Positions 53,509 to 63,432 of a DNA stretch of 64,000 bases are shown here, piece after piece. The notes under the pieces are model-generated. The model was not told where the DNA came from. It ran no database searches and saw nothing but the letters and a program-made list of their open reading frames with translations. How positions within the stretch are numbered: the first letter of the stretch is position 1; every line of letters begins with the position of its first letter. This stretch comes from Pseudoalteromonas prydzensis. Lineage in GTDB: Bacteria > Pseudomonadota > Gammaproteobacteria > Enterobacterales > Alteromonadaceae. Where the stretch lies: positions 992,001-1,056,000 of the forward strand of contig NZ_BDDT01000001.1 of assembly GCF_001661495.1 (NCBI RefSeq). Reading direction: 5' to 3'. The position numbers were made by a program, and so were the translations under genes.

Positions 53509-56500
53509 ATGAAAATTCAACTACGCAAAACAGCACTTTCACTCGCTATCGCAGCTTGTGTTGGCGTAAGTGGCGCAGCGCTTGCAAATGAGACGACCTC
53601 TGCAATTAAAGGTCAGATCAAAGGCCCTAACGGTAACCCTGCTGCAGGCACAAAAATTACTATTGTTCACATTCCATCAGGTTCAACTAAAGAAACTGAA
53701 ACTAATGATGCTGGTTACTTTACTGCAAAAGGCCTTCGTGTTGGCGGCCCTTACAGTGTTGTTGTTGATTCAGATGTATTTGCTGACCAATCATTCAATA
53801 ACATCAACCTACAAGTAGGTGCTGATTACCCAGTAAACGTAACGCTTGAACCACAATCTAATATCGAACAAATAGTAGTAACAGGCCGTGCAATTAGCAC
53901 TATGTCTGGCGGTACAGGCCCTGCTGCAACATTCACTTTAGAAGATTTAGAAAACACGCCTGCAATCAACCGTGACCTACGTGATATTATACGTATTGAC
54001 CCACGTGTAACAATTGATGACAGCCGTGGTTCTATTAACTGTGGCGGTGGTAACCCTCGTTTCAACAGCTTAACTTTAGACGGCGTTCGTATGAACGATA
54101 ACTTTGGTCTAAGCTCAAACGGTTACCCTACTATCCGTGCTCCTTTCTCTTTCGATGCAATCGAACAAGTTGCTGTAGAACTTGCACCATTTGATGTGCA
54201 ATACGGTGGTTTTACGTCATGTAACATCAATGCAGTAACAAAATCAGGTGGTAATGAAATCCACGGTGGTGTGTTCTTCGATTACACTAATGATTCAATG
54301 AAAGGTGACAAAATCGAAGGTGAAAACGTTGATAACGGCGACTATAGTGAAAAACGTTATGGCTTCAACGTTGGTTTACCATTAATTAAAGATAGCCTTT
54401 TCTTATTCACATCATATGAAAAACTTGAAGGTGTTCAACAATTTAACTACGACCCTTTAGGTTCAAGTGTTTCAAATGCAGATCTTGCCCGTATCCAACA
54501 AATCACACAAGATGTGTATGGTTATAATGCAGGTGGCATGCCTGCAAGTTCACCTGTTGAAGATGAAAAAATCTTAGTTAAACTTGATTGGAACATCAAC
54601 GATTCGCACCGTGCAAACTTAATCTATAACTACAATGATGGTTATACGTTATCGCAATCAGATACCGGCAGCACTCGTCTTTCTCTAGATAGCCACTTCT
54701 TTGAACAAGGTGCTGAATTAACATCAATTGTCGGTTCACTTTACTCTGATTGGAGTGATAACTTCTCAACTGAAGTTCGCTTAGGTAAATCTGAACTTGA
54801 TGCTCGTGTACAGTCACTTGATGCAGCAAGCAGCTTTGGTGAATTCCAAATAAACACCGCAGATGGTGGTACCGTTTACATTGGTCCAGATGACTCTCGT
54901 CAATCAAACGACTTAAACTACGATACTACTACAGCTAAAATTGCTGGTACCTACTACTTTGACCAACATACAATTACTGCTGGTTACGAGTATGAAAAGT
55001 TAGACGTATTTAACCAATTCGTGCAACATACTCAAGGTGAATGGAACTTTGACTCAATTGATGATTATGAAGCAGGTATTGCTGCAGATGTGTTTTACAA
55101 CAATGCGGCAGGTACGAATAACCCAAGCGATGCTGCAGCAAGTTTTTCATACTCACAAAATACATTTTATATTCAAGACGAGTATAGCTTCACGGATTTA
55201 GATGCGTCTTTAACATTTGGCTTACGCTATGACCAATATTCTAGTGATGATAAACCGAATTGGAATGCAAATTACACCAAGCGTTATGGTTTTAGAAACC
55301 AAACGACTTTTGATGGCCTTGATCTACTCCAACCACGTGTTGGTTTTGAATGGTATGCTACAGATGCGCTAGAAGTACGAGCTGGTCTGGGTTTATTCTC
55401 AGGCGGTAATCCGAATGTTTGGTTATCTAACTCATACTCAAATGATGGTATTACAAATATTGGTACTGATCGTGAAAACGTTGATTTATTCAACACTCCT
55501 AATGTAAATAATGGAAGACCAGGTTTCGAAGTACCCCAAGAAATGTTTGATGAGGTTGCAGGTATTCAACCAGGCGCAGGTGATGCTTCGGTAAATGCAG
55601 TTGATCCAAATTTTGAAATTCCTTCAGAATGGAAATATTCAATTGGAGCCACTTATACTACTGAAGATGAATATGTAATCGCACTTGATTATCTTTATAC
55701 TAAAAAGCGTGATTCTGCGACTATTGTCGATTACGCACTTCGTCAAAAGCAAGATGAGAATGGATCACTTTTATATTCATTTGATGGCCGTCCATTATAT
55801 GAAGGCAAGCCAGATCCATTAAGCTCAGATCCTGACGCTAGACGCTCTGGTGATTTACTACTTACTAACGTTGACGGTGATAGTGGGGACGCATCTGTTA
55901 TTTCTGCTGCAATTAGCAAACGTTATGATAACGGTGTTAGCGTGCAATTTGCCTATGCGTATACTGATTCTGATGATGTAAACCCAATGACCAGTTCAGT
56001 AGGTAGTTCAAACTATGGTAATTTAGCAACTTCAAATCCAGGTAATCCTGGTGTAGCAAGTTCTGATTATGAAATTCCACACCGCTTTACATTAACACTT
56101 GGTTACGCTAACGAATTCTTCGATGGCTACAGCACGCGCTTTAATCTATTTGGTGAAGCATACAAAGGATTGCCTTACAGCTTTACCTATAATAATAGTG
56201 ATAGCAAATTCGGTGATATTAACTCAAATCGTTCACGCCAGTTACTTTATGTACCACTTGAAAACGATCCTAATGTTGTTTACGACGCAGATTTCGATAA
56301 AGCAGCATTTGATCAATTCATCGAAGATGAGAATCTAAAACGCGGGGAAATTTCTGGTCGCAATACTCAGAACGCTGATTGGTTTGTTAAGTTTAACTTT
56401 AAAGTAACTCAAGAAATCCCTGGCTTTATGGAAGGTCATAAAGGTGAAGCGTTCTTCGTTATTGATAACTTAACTAACATGCTAAATGATGACTGGGGCG

Positions 56501-56664
56501 TACTTAAAAAAGGTCCTTTCGTTAGTTCACGTATGTTAAAAACATCAATTGATGACCAAGGTCGCTATGTGTATTCAGACTTCACGCCAAATAGTGCAAA
56601 TACCACTGTTCAGCGTAATGCCTCTGTATGGGAAATGCGTGTAGGTGTTCGTTACACTTTCTAA
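53509..56664 (+). CDS. TonB-dependent receptor, Oar-like, with N-terminal carboxypeptidase-regulatory domain
   Basis: A 1051-residue outer-membrane protein. After the signal peptide (ending AALA) there is a carboxypeptidase-regulatory-like beta domain (SAIKGQIKGPNGNPAAGTKI), a plug with TonB-box-like IEQIVVTGRAI and a large barrel ending MRVGVRYTF. The layout is that of Oar receptors. The ligand is unknown; the neighbouring secreted nuclease suggests nucleic-acid products (inference). Confidence 0.92.
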   Translation: MKIQLRKTALSLAIAACVGVSGAALANETTSAIKGQIKGPNGNPAAGTKITIVHIPSGSTKETETNDAGYFTAKGLRVGGPYSVVVDSDVFADQSFNNINLQVGADYPVNVTLEPQSNIEQIVVTGRAISTMSGGTGPAATFTLEDLENTPAINRDLRDIIRIDPRVTIDDSRGSINCGGGNPRFNSLTLDGVRMNDNFGLSSNGYPTIRAPFSFDAIEQVAVELAPFDVQYGGFTSCNINAVTKSGGNEIHGGVFFDYTNDSMKGDKIEGENVDNGDYSEKRYGFNVGLPLIKDSLFLFTSYEKLEGVQQFNYDPLGSSVSNADLARIQQITQDVYGYNAGGMPASSPVEDEKILVKLDWNINDSHRANLIYNYNDGYTLSQSDTGSTRLSLDSHFFEQGAELTSIVGSLYSDWSDNFSTEVRLGKSELDARVQSLDAASSFGEFQINTADGGTVYIGPDDSRQSNDLNYDTTTAKIAGTYYFDQHTITAGYEYEKLDVFNQFVQHTQGEWNFDSIDDYEAGIAADVFYNNAAGTNNPSDAAASFSYSQNTFYIQDEYSFTDLDASLTFGLRYDQYSSDDKPNWNANYTKRYGFRNQTTFDGLDLLQPRVGFEWYATDALEVRAGLGLFSGGNPNVWLSNSYSNDGITNIGTDRENVDLFNTPNVNNGRPGFEVPQEMFDEVAGIQPGAGDASVNAVDPNFEIPSEWKYSIGATYTTEDEYVIALDYLYTKKRDSATIVDYALRQKQDENGSLLYSFDGRPLYEGKPDPLSSDPDARRSGDLLLTNVDGDSGDASVISAAISKRYDNGVSVQFAYAYTDSDDVNPMTSSVGSSNYGNLATSNPGNPGVASSDYEIPHRFTLTLGYANEFFDGYSTRFNLFGEAYKGLPYSFTYNNSDSKFGDINSNRSRQLLYVPLENDPNVVYDADFDKAAFDQFIEDENLKRGEISGRNTQNADWFVKFNFKVTQEIPGFMEGHKGEAFFVIDNLTNMLNDDWGVLKKGPFVSSRMLKTSIDDQGRYVYSDFTPNSANTTVQRNASVWEMRVGVRYTF

Positions 56665-56698
56665 TTTGCTAAGTTAACTTACAAATTAACGTAATTTT

Positions 56699-56724
56699 AA
56701 AGCCCATCATTTTTGATGGGCTTT
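56699..56724 (+). terminator. Rho-independent terminator of the Oar-like receptor gene
   Basis: AAAGCCCATCA (56699-56709) and TGATGGGCTTT (56714-56724) form an 11-bp stem with a TTTT loop, followed by T residues. It could also serve the convergent MarR gene. Confidence 0.88.
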
Positions 56725-56729
56725 TTGTT

Positions 56730-57161
56730 TTATTCAGCTAATTTACTCGTTAACTTATCTAAACAGTTAAGTAGAGTTTGATACTCAGCGTTACTTAAAA
56801 CTTCTAATAAGTTCTTCTCCCACGCCAAAGCCGCTGGTGCTAATTGCTGATACACACTCAAGCCTTGCTCACTGAGTTTTAATAAACTCGCGCGTTTATC
56901 ATCAGGATTTACTACACTCATTACATAATGTTTGTCTATCAAGGCTTTGATGGCTCTTGATACGGTGGACTTGTCCATCGCTGCTTGCTCACACAATGCT
57001 TTTGCGTTGCTCTGCCCAAACTGGGCTAAATTAAACAAAATACGCCACTGAGGAATGCTTAAATCACTTTGTTGCTGGTAAACAGGTGCAAACTGTTCAC
57101 TCATTTTACTGGCGAGATTAGCCAGTCGATACGGTAAAAAAGTCTCTAAATCGAGTGCCAT
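56730..57161 (-). CDS. MarR-family transcriptional regulator, probable homogentisate-pathway regulator
   Basis: A 143-residue winged-helix regulator (LFNLAQFGQSNAKALCEQAAMDKSTVSRAIKAL, then DDKRASLLKLSEQG for the wing). The start at 57161 is preceded by AAGGA about 10 bases upstream; the ORF extends to 57251 but the extra part is not MarR-like. Divergent from hmgA, it is likely to control homogentisate degradation (inference from context). Confidence 0.85.
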   Translation of the reverse strand: MALDLETFLPYRLANLASKMSEQFAPVYQQQSDLSIPQWRILFNLAQFGQSNAKALCEQAAMDKSTVSRAIKALIDKHYVMSVVNPDDKRASLLKLSEQGLSVYQQLAPAALAWEKNLLEVLSNAEYQTLLNCLDKLTSKLAE

Positions 57162-57235
57162 GGTGGATATGTCCTTTAATTTACATTCACAATTTAGCTG
57201 TTCATAAATATGTACAGTGATAAAAACTGTGATGT

Positions 57236-57264
57236 TTGAATTTAGTCTCACTTGAGAGTATCTT
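57236..57264 (+). promoter_or_regulatory. Promoter of hmgA
   Basis: TTGAAT (-35, 57236-57241) and TATCTT (-10, 57259-57264) with a 17-base spacer. Upstream, ACAGT (57214-57218) and ACTGT (57226-57230) form a short inverted repeat that may bind the MarR regulator. Confidence 0.5.
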
Positions 57265-57290
57265 ACAGTAAAACTAAAAGGAGTCGAGTG

Positions 57291-58592
57291 ATGACCAGCG
57301 AATTAGAATATATGACCGGATTTGGTAATGAGTTTGAAACCGAAGCCTTGCCAGGTGCCCTACCGATCGGCCAATTTAGCCCACAAAAAGTAAAATACGA
57401 TTTATACGCAGAGCAATTTAGTACCACTGCATTTACCGCGCCGCGTGCTGATAACCGCCGTACTTGGATGTATCGTATTCGCCCCTCTGTTGTACAAGGT
57501 GACTATAGCGCCATCGATAATGGTTTAATTCGTACCGCACCAATCACTGAAGTACCAACGCCACCAACAATGCTTCGTTGGAACCCGATTGATATTCCGA
57601 CTACGCCAACCGATTTTATTGATGGTTTGATCACTATGGCTGCAAACGGCAGCGCCAATGGTCAAACCGGTATTGGCATTCACGTTTATGTAGCGAATAA
57701 ATCGATGACTGATCGCTTTTTTTATAATGCCGACGGTGAAATGTTGTTTGTCCCTCAACAAGGTGAACTATTACTTAAAACTGAATGCGGTCATTTAACC
57801 ATTAAAGCTGGCGAGATTGCGGTGCTCCCTCGCGGTATTAAATTCCAAGTAGTGCTATTAACTGATACTGCCCGTGGCTATATCTGCGAAAACTATGGCC
57901 ATGCCTATGTGTTAGCTGAGCGTGGTCCGGTGGGCGCAAACGGTTATGCTAATGACCGTGACTTCCAATACCCTGTTGCAGCATTTGAAGACAAAGAAGG
58001 TGAGTTTGAACTGATTGCAAAGTTTAACGGTAATATGTTCCGTTGTGACATTGGTCATTCACCGCTTGATGTAGTGGCGTGGACAGGTAACAGCGCGCCG
58101 TATAAATATGATTTATCTCGTTTCAATGTTATGAATACGGTCAGCTTTGATCACCCTGATCCATCAATATTTACAGTACTCACTTCACCATCAGGTACTG
58201 AAGGCGTTGCTAATATTGATTTTGCTATTTTCCCACCGCGCTGGATGGTAGCAGAGAACACCTTTCGTCCACCGTATTATCACCGCAATATTATGAGTGA
58301 ATTTATGGGCTTAATTGAAGGCGTGTACGATGCCAAAGAGCATGGCTTTGTGCCCGGTGGCATGAGCTTGCATAATTGTATGTCGCCACATGGCCCAGAA
58401 GCCGACGTATTTGAAAAGGCCTCAAATGCTGAGCTTGCGCCACAACGCTACGAAAACACCCTCGCATTTATGTTTGAGTCTCGTTACATTATTTCGCCAA
58501 CTAAATACGCCCTTGAAGGCAAACAGCGCCAACCAAACTACACTGATTGCTGGCGTACTATTAAAAAACATTACAGCGGCCCACAAGGATAA
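57291..58592 (+). CDS. hmgA: Homogentisate 1,2-dioxygenase
   Basis: A 433-residue iron dioxygenase that opens the ring of homogentisate to maleylacetoacetate in tyrosine and phenylalanine breakdown. The family opening [20 protein letters not shown] and the iron-binding region [20 protein letters not shown] are present, as is [10 protein letters not shown] near the C-terminus. The ATG at 57291 has AAGGAG 7 bases upstream; the longer frame from 57252 lies in the promoter. Confidence 0.96.
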   Translation: MTSELEYMTGFGNEFETEALPGALPIGQFSPQKVKYDLYAEQFSTTAFTAPRADNRRTWMYRIRPSVVQGDYSAIDNGLIRTAPITEVPTPPTMLRWNPIDIPTTPTDFIDGLITMAANGSANGQTGIGIHVYVANKSMTDRFFYNADGEMLFVPQQGELLLKTECGHLTIKAGEIAVLPRGIKFQVVLLTDTARGYICENYGHAYVLAERGPVGANGYANDRDFQYPVAAFEDKEGEFELIAKFNGNMFRCDIGHSPLDVVAWTGNSAPYKYDLSRFNVMNTVSFDHPDPSIFTVLTSPSGTEGVANIDFAIFPPRWMVAENTFRPPYYHRNIMSEFMGLIEGVYDAKEHGFVPGGMSLHNCMSPHGPEADVFEKASNAELAPQRYENTLAFMFESRYIISPTKYALEGKQRQPNYTDCWRTIKKHYSGPQG

Positions 58593-58599
58593 TTACAGT

Positions 58600-59229
58600 A
58601 TGAAACTTTATAGTTATTTTCGTTCATCAGCGGCATATCGTGTACGTATTGCCCTTAATTTAAAAAATATTCCCCATGAATTGATCACCGTTAATTTATT
58701 AAAGTCAGAACAACAAGGCAGTGAATACCTTGCTAAAAATCCTCAAGGATTACTGCCAGCACTAGAAACCGATGAGGGTGTGCTGGCGCAATCTATGGCT
58801 ATTTTAGAGTACCTTGAAGAAACGCATCCAGAAACCCCGCTATTGTTTGGCAACGCATGGCAAAAAGCACACATCCGCAACCTATGTTTCGCTATTGCCT
58901 GTGATATTCACCCAGTAGATAACTTACGTGTGCTTAAGTATTTAAGCGGTGAGTTAGGCGTTGATGATGAGGCTAAAAATGCTTGGTATCGTCATTGGGT
59001 TGAAGTGGGTTTTGAAAAACTAGAGCAATTACTAAACAGTAACCACGACTATTGCGTAGGTGATAAACCAAGTCTTGCCGATGTTTGTTTAGTACCGCAA
59101 GTATTTAATGCATATCGTTTTAATGTAGACATGACTGCGTACCCCAAGATAGCAGCCATTTATGAACGTTGTAACAAGTTGGCAGCGTTTATCGATGCTG
59201 CACCACAAAACCAGCCTGATGCAGCCTAA
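58600..59229 (+). CDS. maiA: Maleylacetoacetate isomerase (GST zeta type)
   Basis: A 209-residue glutathione-S-transferase zeta-class protein with the SSAAYRVRIAL active-site motif (Ser-Ser-x-x-x motif of MaiA). It converts maleylacetoacetate to fumarylacetoacetate using glutathione. The start at 58600 is 7 bases after hmgA's stop; the frame upstream is only an overlap shadow inside hmgA. Fumarylacetoacetase (fahA), the next step, is not adjacent. Confidence 0.94.
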   Translation: MKLYSYFRSSAAYRVRIALNLKNIPHELITVNLLKSEQQGSEYLAKNPQGLLPALETDEGVLAQSMAILEYLEETHPETPLLFGNAWQKAHIRNLCFAIACDIHPVDNLRVLKYLSGELGVDDEAKNAWYRHWVEVGFEKLEQLLNSNHDYCVGDKPSLADVCLVPQVFNAYRFNVDMTAYPKIAAIYERCNKLAAFIDAAPQNQPDAA

Positions 59230-59241
59230 AGTTAAGTAATT

Positions 59242-59475
59242 TTAGCTACTCAAAGCACTGTGGAGCACGGTTACGTGCTCTATCAAGTCTAAGCCCAGAT
59301 CCGTTAAATATCCGCCATCTGGGCTATCAATAATACCTTTATCAAATAATCGTTGTGCCGCACTTAATAAGCTTTCATCTGCGTCACTGTGTAGTTTTAG
59401 ACCCTGCATTTTGCTAGTTAATGGGAATTTTGCTAACAGTGTAAATTCGTCAATCATGGTTTGGTTAAATTGCAT
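59242..59475 (-). CDS. TIGR02647-family small protein
   Basis: A 77-residue protein with the family's opening MQFNQTMIDEFTLLAKFPL, a middle of LKLHSDADESLLSAAQRLFDKG and a close in LTDLGLDLIEHV. A member of this small conserved family of gammaproteobacteria. Possible DNA-binding role, not established. Confidence 0.82.
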   Translation of the reverse strand: MQFNQTMIDEFTLLAKFPLTSKMQGLKLHSDADESLLSAAQRLFDKGIIDSPDGGYLTDLGLDLIEHVTVLHSALSS

Positions 59476-59659
59476 GTGTTCACCTTATCTTTAGAAAATT
59501 ATTTTTTTGTAGATTATTTACCCTAACACATTTTTTTGCCAAGTCACCCTAAAACCCCTAGGGCTGGGATTTAAAGCATTTAATTCCAACTGAAACTAGT
59601 ATTTTTAGGTAACTTAGGTATAAGCTTAGTGTAATTATTTTTTTATGCAAAGGCTGAAC

Positions 59660-59962
59660 ATGCGAATTTTAAGTATTATAGGTGTTTGTTTTATTTGTTT
59701 TATTTACTCTGTAACTAGTTTTAGCAATACGCCAAAAACAACGTTTTTACTCAATCCACAAGAGGCACTTACTCAGCAGTCAATTTGTTGGTTTGAAGAT
59801 AAACGCTACAGTGAAGGAGCTATTATTTTGATGGCTGATGTACGTGTGATCTGCACAGCAAAAACGCCAAGCCATAATAATAGTCCATTGACTTGGTTAA
59901 TGCTCAATGAGCAAAATGAAATCATTTATCCAAGTGCGCCTAAAACAATTCGGGTTAACTAA
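59660..59962 (+). CDS. DUF1496-like exported protein
   Basis: A 100-residue protein with a signal peptide (MRILSIIGVCFICFIYSVTS). The mature part contains ICWFEDKRYSEGAIILMADV followed by a cysteine (VIC), which matches the DUF1496 (YnjH-like) pattern. AAAGG lies 6 bases before ATG 59660; the ORF extends to 59645. Function unknown. Confidence 0.7.
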   Translation: MRILSIIGVCFICFIYSVTSFSNTPKTTFLLNPQEALTQQSICWFEDKRYSEGAIILMADVRVICTAKTPSHNNSPLTWLMLNEQNEIIYPSAPKTIRVN

Positions 59963-60022
59963 TTGGTATCAATACTCAGTTACGCTACAATAGCAGCGAC
60001 TTTTATCAAGCAACTGTGAATT

Positions 60023-60286
60023 ATGAATCAACAAGCAAACAACCCATTACATGGTATTACACTTGAACAAATAGTAGTAAAACTCGAGCAAACACTCGGC
60101 TGGAGAGCAATGGGTGAGCACGTTGATATTCGCTGCTTTAAATCAGATCCGAGCGTAAAATCAAGCCTTAAGTTTTTGCGTAAAACGCCTTGGGCACGTA
60201 CTAAAGTTGAGCAGTTATACCTAGATCACTGTGTTGATACACCACCACAAAACAGCGGTTTTGTTTGGCCTAGCATTAAAAAGTAG
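60023..60286 (+). CDS. VF530-family DNA-binding-like protein (DUF2132)
   Basis: An 87-residue protein that is very typical of the VF530 family: [13 protein letters not shown] at the N-terminus, [20 protein letters not shown] in the middle and [14 protein letters not shown] after it. The family adopts a small helical fold; role unknown. Confidence 0.9.
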   Translation: MNQQANNPLHGITLEQIVVKLEQTLGWRAMGEHVDIRCFKSDPSVKSSLKFLRKTPWARTKVEQLYLDHCVDTPPQNSGFVWPSIKK

Positions 60287-60295
60287 GAACACCCA

Positions 60296-60322
60296 TTGCG
60301 CGTTATAGCTTATAACGCGCAA
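60296..60322. terminator. Hairpin between convergent VF530 and phosphatase-kinase genes
   Basis: TTGCGCGTTATA (60296-60307) and TATAACGCGCAA (60311-60322) form a perfect 12-bp stem with a 3-base loop. No long U-tract follows. Confidence 0.65.
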
Positions 60323-60331
60323 CAAGTTCAG

Positions 60332-61957
60332 TTACTCGACCTGCTCCGCACAGATCACCGCCAGCGATTGCGGGGTAATTTCAATAGTTAGTTTATCAGC
60401 GCTTTTAACTTCACCATCAAGTACATATTTTATTTCCTCTGTCGCTGATATTTCAACACGACGCGCATTGGTATGATGTGAATTGATAGCAAAATGGGCC
60501 TGAGTGATACTACTAAAGACCAGCTCGGCAATACTCAACACATTAGCGGATGCATCTTGGTTAGGAGTGAGCCAATTCACATCAAGCAGGCCGTCATAGT
60601 GGTCAGGTTGCCCGCCGCCTTGTGCTAATAAAGTGGTAAAAGGTGCTGCATTAGCAACAATTAAACTATTGGTATGGATTTGTTGCGGCTGGTTATCATC
60701 TAACTGTACGGTAAAATCTTGGGCTTTTTGTTCGCCTAATGCCTGCCAAAACCCTTGTAAATATGCGAACTGGCCCAGCTCGTTTTTAGTATCCCGATCT
60801 GCTTTTTCAATCATGTGTTGTTCAAAGCCAATCCCTGCCAACAGCAACATTAATTCACCATTACAGTATGCTGTATCCATTAGCTTGGTCTGCCCGTCGA
60901 TAATTAAATCACACGCCACTTCAACCGGGATCAGTTTAGACTTAATACCCATCAACACATGCGCTAATGCGTTTGCAGTACCTAAGGGAATAATACCTAG
61001 TTTACAGTCGCTATTGACTAGTACGCTAGCTACTTCTGCCACCGTACCATCTCCACCGCATGCGATGACCATATCGGGATTTTCCGCAATAGCTTGTTTT
61101 GCTAGCACAATACCGTTTTCATCCACTGACGTGCAAAGTACTTTTAAATCATAATAAGTAGATAAACGGGCAATAATTAAATGCTCTTTCTGTTGCCACA
61201 ACTTGGTACCAGATACAGGGTTAGCAATTAACACTGCTTTATTTTTAATAAGTAGCTCACCTTTGCGATGGCGCTTAACTAAATGGCGCAGTTGGTGCTT
61301 ATTTAAGTTTGCCGTTGCGCGGGTTTCTTTTATTTGTGCAAGCACCTCATGTACATCGGCATTTTTGTCTTGGCTTAATAAATAGGCTGCCATCACAAAC
61401 ACTGAACGCCCACGCCCTAAAGCACAGTGCACCACGACGCGACGATCATTTTTAACATGATGAGCAATCCAGTTAATGGCTTGATTTAATTGCGATGATG
61501 TTGGCGCACGATGATCAAGCACAGGAATATTTAAGTAGTTTATATTCTCTTGGGTTGATGACCATTCGAGTCCATCAAATTCACAGGTTACATCTAAAAT
61601 AGCCGTTATACCGTTGTCTTTTAAACTATCGATATCAGAGGGAAACAAACGACACGCTAAAAACAGGTGCTCATTTATTTGCTGCAGTGGCGGTACTTTA
61701 TCGCGTTTACGACTCCATGCATTGTACACTTGTGCGCCAAGTAGAAAAGGAATGAATGCCCAGCGGATATAAAATGGAATAACGCCATTTTCTCGTTTGC
61801 GGAATATTTTTGCGAGATTAAAAAAGTAGGCGCCACTGACCAACAATAAAGATAACGCAGTCCAGTAAAAGAGTACTGAAAAATAGCTTGGACTAACCTG
61901 CCAACCCATAAAAATAAATATAATTGCCAATAATAAATAACTGATTGCTGCCCACAT
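60332..61957 (-). CDS. Dual-specificity phosphatase-diacylglycerol kinase fusion membrane protein
   Basis: A 541-residue protein. Residues 1-~85 hold two or three transmembrane helices. A dual-specificity phosphatase domain follows with the P-loop HCALGRGRS (Cys-x5-Arg), then a lipid kinase domain of the DAGK/YegS type with CGGDGTVAEVASVL and GIIPLGTANALAHVL. A single chain therefore may both phosphorylate a lipid and remove phosphate. The start at 61957 has AAGGA 6 bases upstream. Confidence 0.9.
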   Translation of the reverse strand: MWAAISYLLLAIIFIFMGWQVSPSYFSVLFYWTALSLLLVSGAYFFNLAKIFRKRENGVIPFYIRWAFIPFLLGAQVYNAWSRKRDKVPPLQQINEHLFLACRLFPSDIDSLKDNGITAILDVTCEFDGLEWSSTQENINYLNIPVLDHRAPTSSQLNQAINWIAHHVKNDRRVVVHCALGRGRSVFVMAAYLLSQDKNADVHEVLAQIKETRATANLNKHQLRHLVKRHRKGELLIKNKAVLIANPVSGTKLWQQKEHLIIARLSTYYDLKVLCTSVDENGIVLAKQAIAENPDMVIACGGDGTVAEVASVLVNSDCKLGIIPLGTANALAHVLMGIKSKLIPVEVACDLIIDGQTKLMDTAYCNGELMLLLAGIGFEQHMIEKADRDTKNELGQFAYLQGFWQALGEQKAQDFTVQLDDNQPQQIHTNSLIVANAAPFTTLLAQGGGQPDHYDGLLDVNWLTPNQDASANVLSIAELVFSSITQAHFAINSHHTNARRVEISATEEIKYVLDGEVKSADKLTIEITPQSLAVICAEQVE

Positions 61958-62174
61958 ACATATTCCTTTTTGTTGTTAGTTTTAGCAGACAGTAGCTGCA
62001 ATTTATACGCCACTGACACGGCTTAAGAAAAATTAAATTTCATATATATTTCAGGGTATTAAAATCTTATGCTACTTGTACTGCGATGCTCGCTTTTTTA
62101 AAACGGTTATTTTTACACACCAATACACCTAACTTACACAGTTAAAAGTATAGGTTATTAAATAACTTAGGCAT

Positions 62175-62207
62175 AAAAAAACCTAAGTTATAAAACTTAG
62201 GTTTTTA
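62175..62207 (-). terminator. Terminator of ilvE
   Basis: ACCTAAGTT (62181-62189) and AACTTAGGT (62194-62202) pair, flanked by A/T runs on both sides. On the minus strand it lies just after the ilvE stop and is followed by a long T run. Confidence 0.78.
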
Positions 62208-62228
62208 TTAAAAACATATCGTGTAACT

Positions 62229-63230
62229 TTACACGTCGATTTTAGTCAACCAGCCATGCTTATCTTGTGCTTTGCCCCATTGAATATCATTCAATGCTTG
62301 GCGCAAACGCATAGTTGTTGGGCCCGCTTCACCAGTGCCCACTTTATACTCTTTATCATTATGAATAAAAGTACCAACTGGAGTAAGTACCGCAGCCGTG
62401 CCTGATAAAGCAGCTTCAGTGCCAGGCTTTGCAGCACGCTCTAGTAACTCGGTAACTGTAAAGTTACGCTCTGAGACCGTCATTCCTAAATCTTTGGCAA
62501 TCGTTAAAATACTGCTGCGGGTAACGCCGTGTAAAAACGTGCTATCTAATGCTTTAGTAATGATCTCATTACCATCAATTAAGATAAAGTTTGCAGCGCC
62601 AGTCTCCTGCACATCACCACCAGGGCAAAATAAGATTTGATCAGCTTTATGTTGTATACGAGCCGCTGTAATAGGTGCTAATGCACTGGCATAATTACCA
62701 CCACTTTTGATCATACCCATATGTGGGGCGCAGCGCATACCGTCTTCTTCAAGTAATACTCGTAGTGCAGTTGCACCACCTGCAAAATAATCACCTACTG
62801 GTGATAATAATACATATAACAGCGAGCTAAGTGAGGGAACGGCCGCTTTACCAATCGCAGCTTCTGTGCCGATATGGGTAGGACGAATATACATAGAGCC
62901 CGGTGGTAATGGTGTTTCATCAGCGTATTGACGAACAATATCGATAATCATTTTCTCAAGCATCGGACCATCGACTTCAGGCAAGCTTAATAAGTGTGAA
63001 CTTTGCTTCATACGGGCAATGTTTGCATCCATACGGAAAATGTACACTGAACCGTCTTCATGACGAAATGCTTTTAAGCCTTCAAAACAAGTACTTGAAT
63101 AATGAAGAACATGTGCCCCAGCATGTAGCTCAATTTTATCTGAAGGAACAACAGAGCTTTCGCTCCAAGTATTATCAGTAAAATGAGCTTGAATCATCTG
63201 CGGCATAAATACAGTACCGAATGCGGCCAT
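62229..63230 (-). CDS. ilvE: Branched-chain amino acid aminotransferase
   Basis: A 333-residue fold-type IV PLP enzyme that makes leucine, isoleucine and valine from their keto acids. The PLP lysine is in MIKSGGNYASAL, and the family's GGDVQETGAANF and HYSSTCFEGLKAF are present. The ATG at 63230 has GAGAG 6 bases upstream; the longer frame to 63287 covers the promoter. Confidence 0.93.
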   Translation of the reverse strand: MAAFGTVFMPQMIQAHFTDNTWSESSVVPSDKIELHAGAHVLHYSSTCFEGLKAFRHEDGSVYIFRMDANIARMKQSSHLLSLPEVDGPMLEKMIIDIVRQYADETPLPPGSMYIRPTHIGTEAAIGKAAVPSLSSLLYVLLSPVGDYFAGGATALRVLLEEDGMRCAPHMGMIKSGGNYASALAPITAARIQHKADQILFCPGGDVQETGAANFILIDGNEIITKALDSTFLHGVTRSSILTIAKDLGMTVSERNFTVTELLERAAKPGTEAALSGTAAVLTPVGTFIHNDKEYKVGTGEAGPTTMRLRQALNDIQWGKAQDKHGWLTKIDV

Positions 63231-63265
63231 TTTAATCTCTCTTATGTGGTCTATTTTTACCCCAT

Positions 63266-63295
63266 TGTATACCTGTTTAGCAGCCACTAAAACAA
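63266..63295 (-). promoter_or_regulatory. Candidate ilvE promoter
   Basis: On the minus strand TTGTTT (-35, 63290-63295) and TATACA (-10, 63266-63271) are separated by 18 bases, and the -10 lies about 35 bases before the start codon. Confidence 0.45.
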
Positions 63296-63432
63296 GGTAT
63301 TTAGTGAGATAAAGGTGATTTTTTATAGTTTATGCAAAAAAATATCTTTTATTGTTTAAATCACAGCAGTCACCTCAACTAAGTGAATAAATAGTGGGCA
63401 GCTTAACTTACGATACAATGTTAATTAAAAGT

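Noticed and set aside
60633..61154. 173-residue plus-strand ORF opposite the phosphatase-kinase fusion
   Set aside because: The opposite-strand protein has complete catalytic motifs across this span, so the antisense frame is a shadow.
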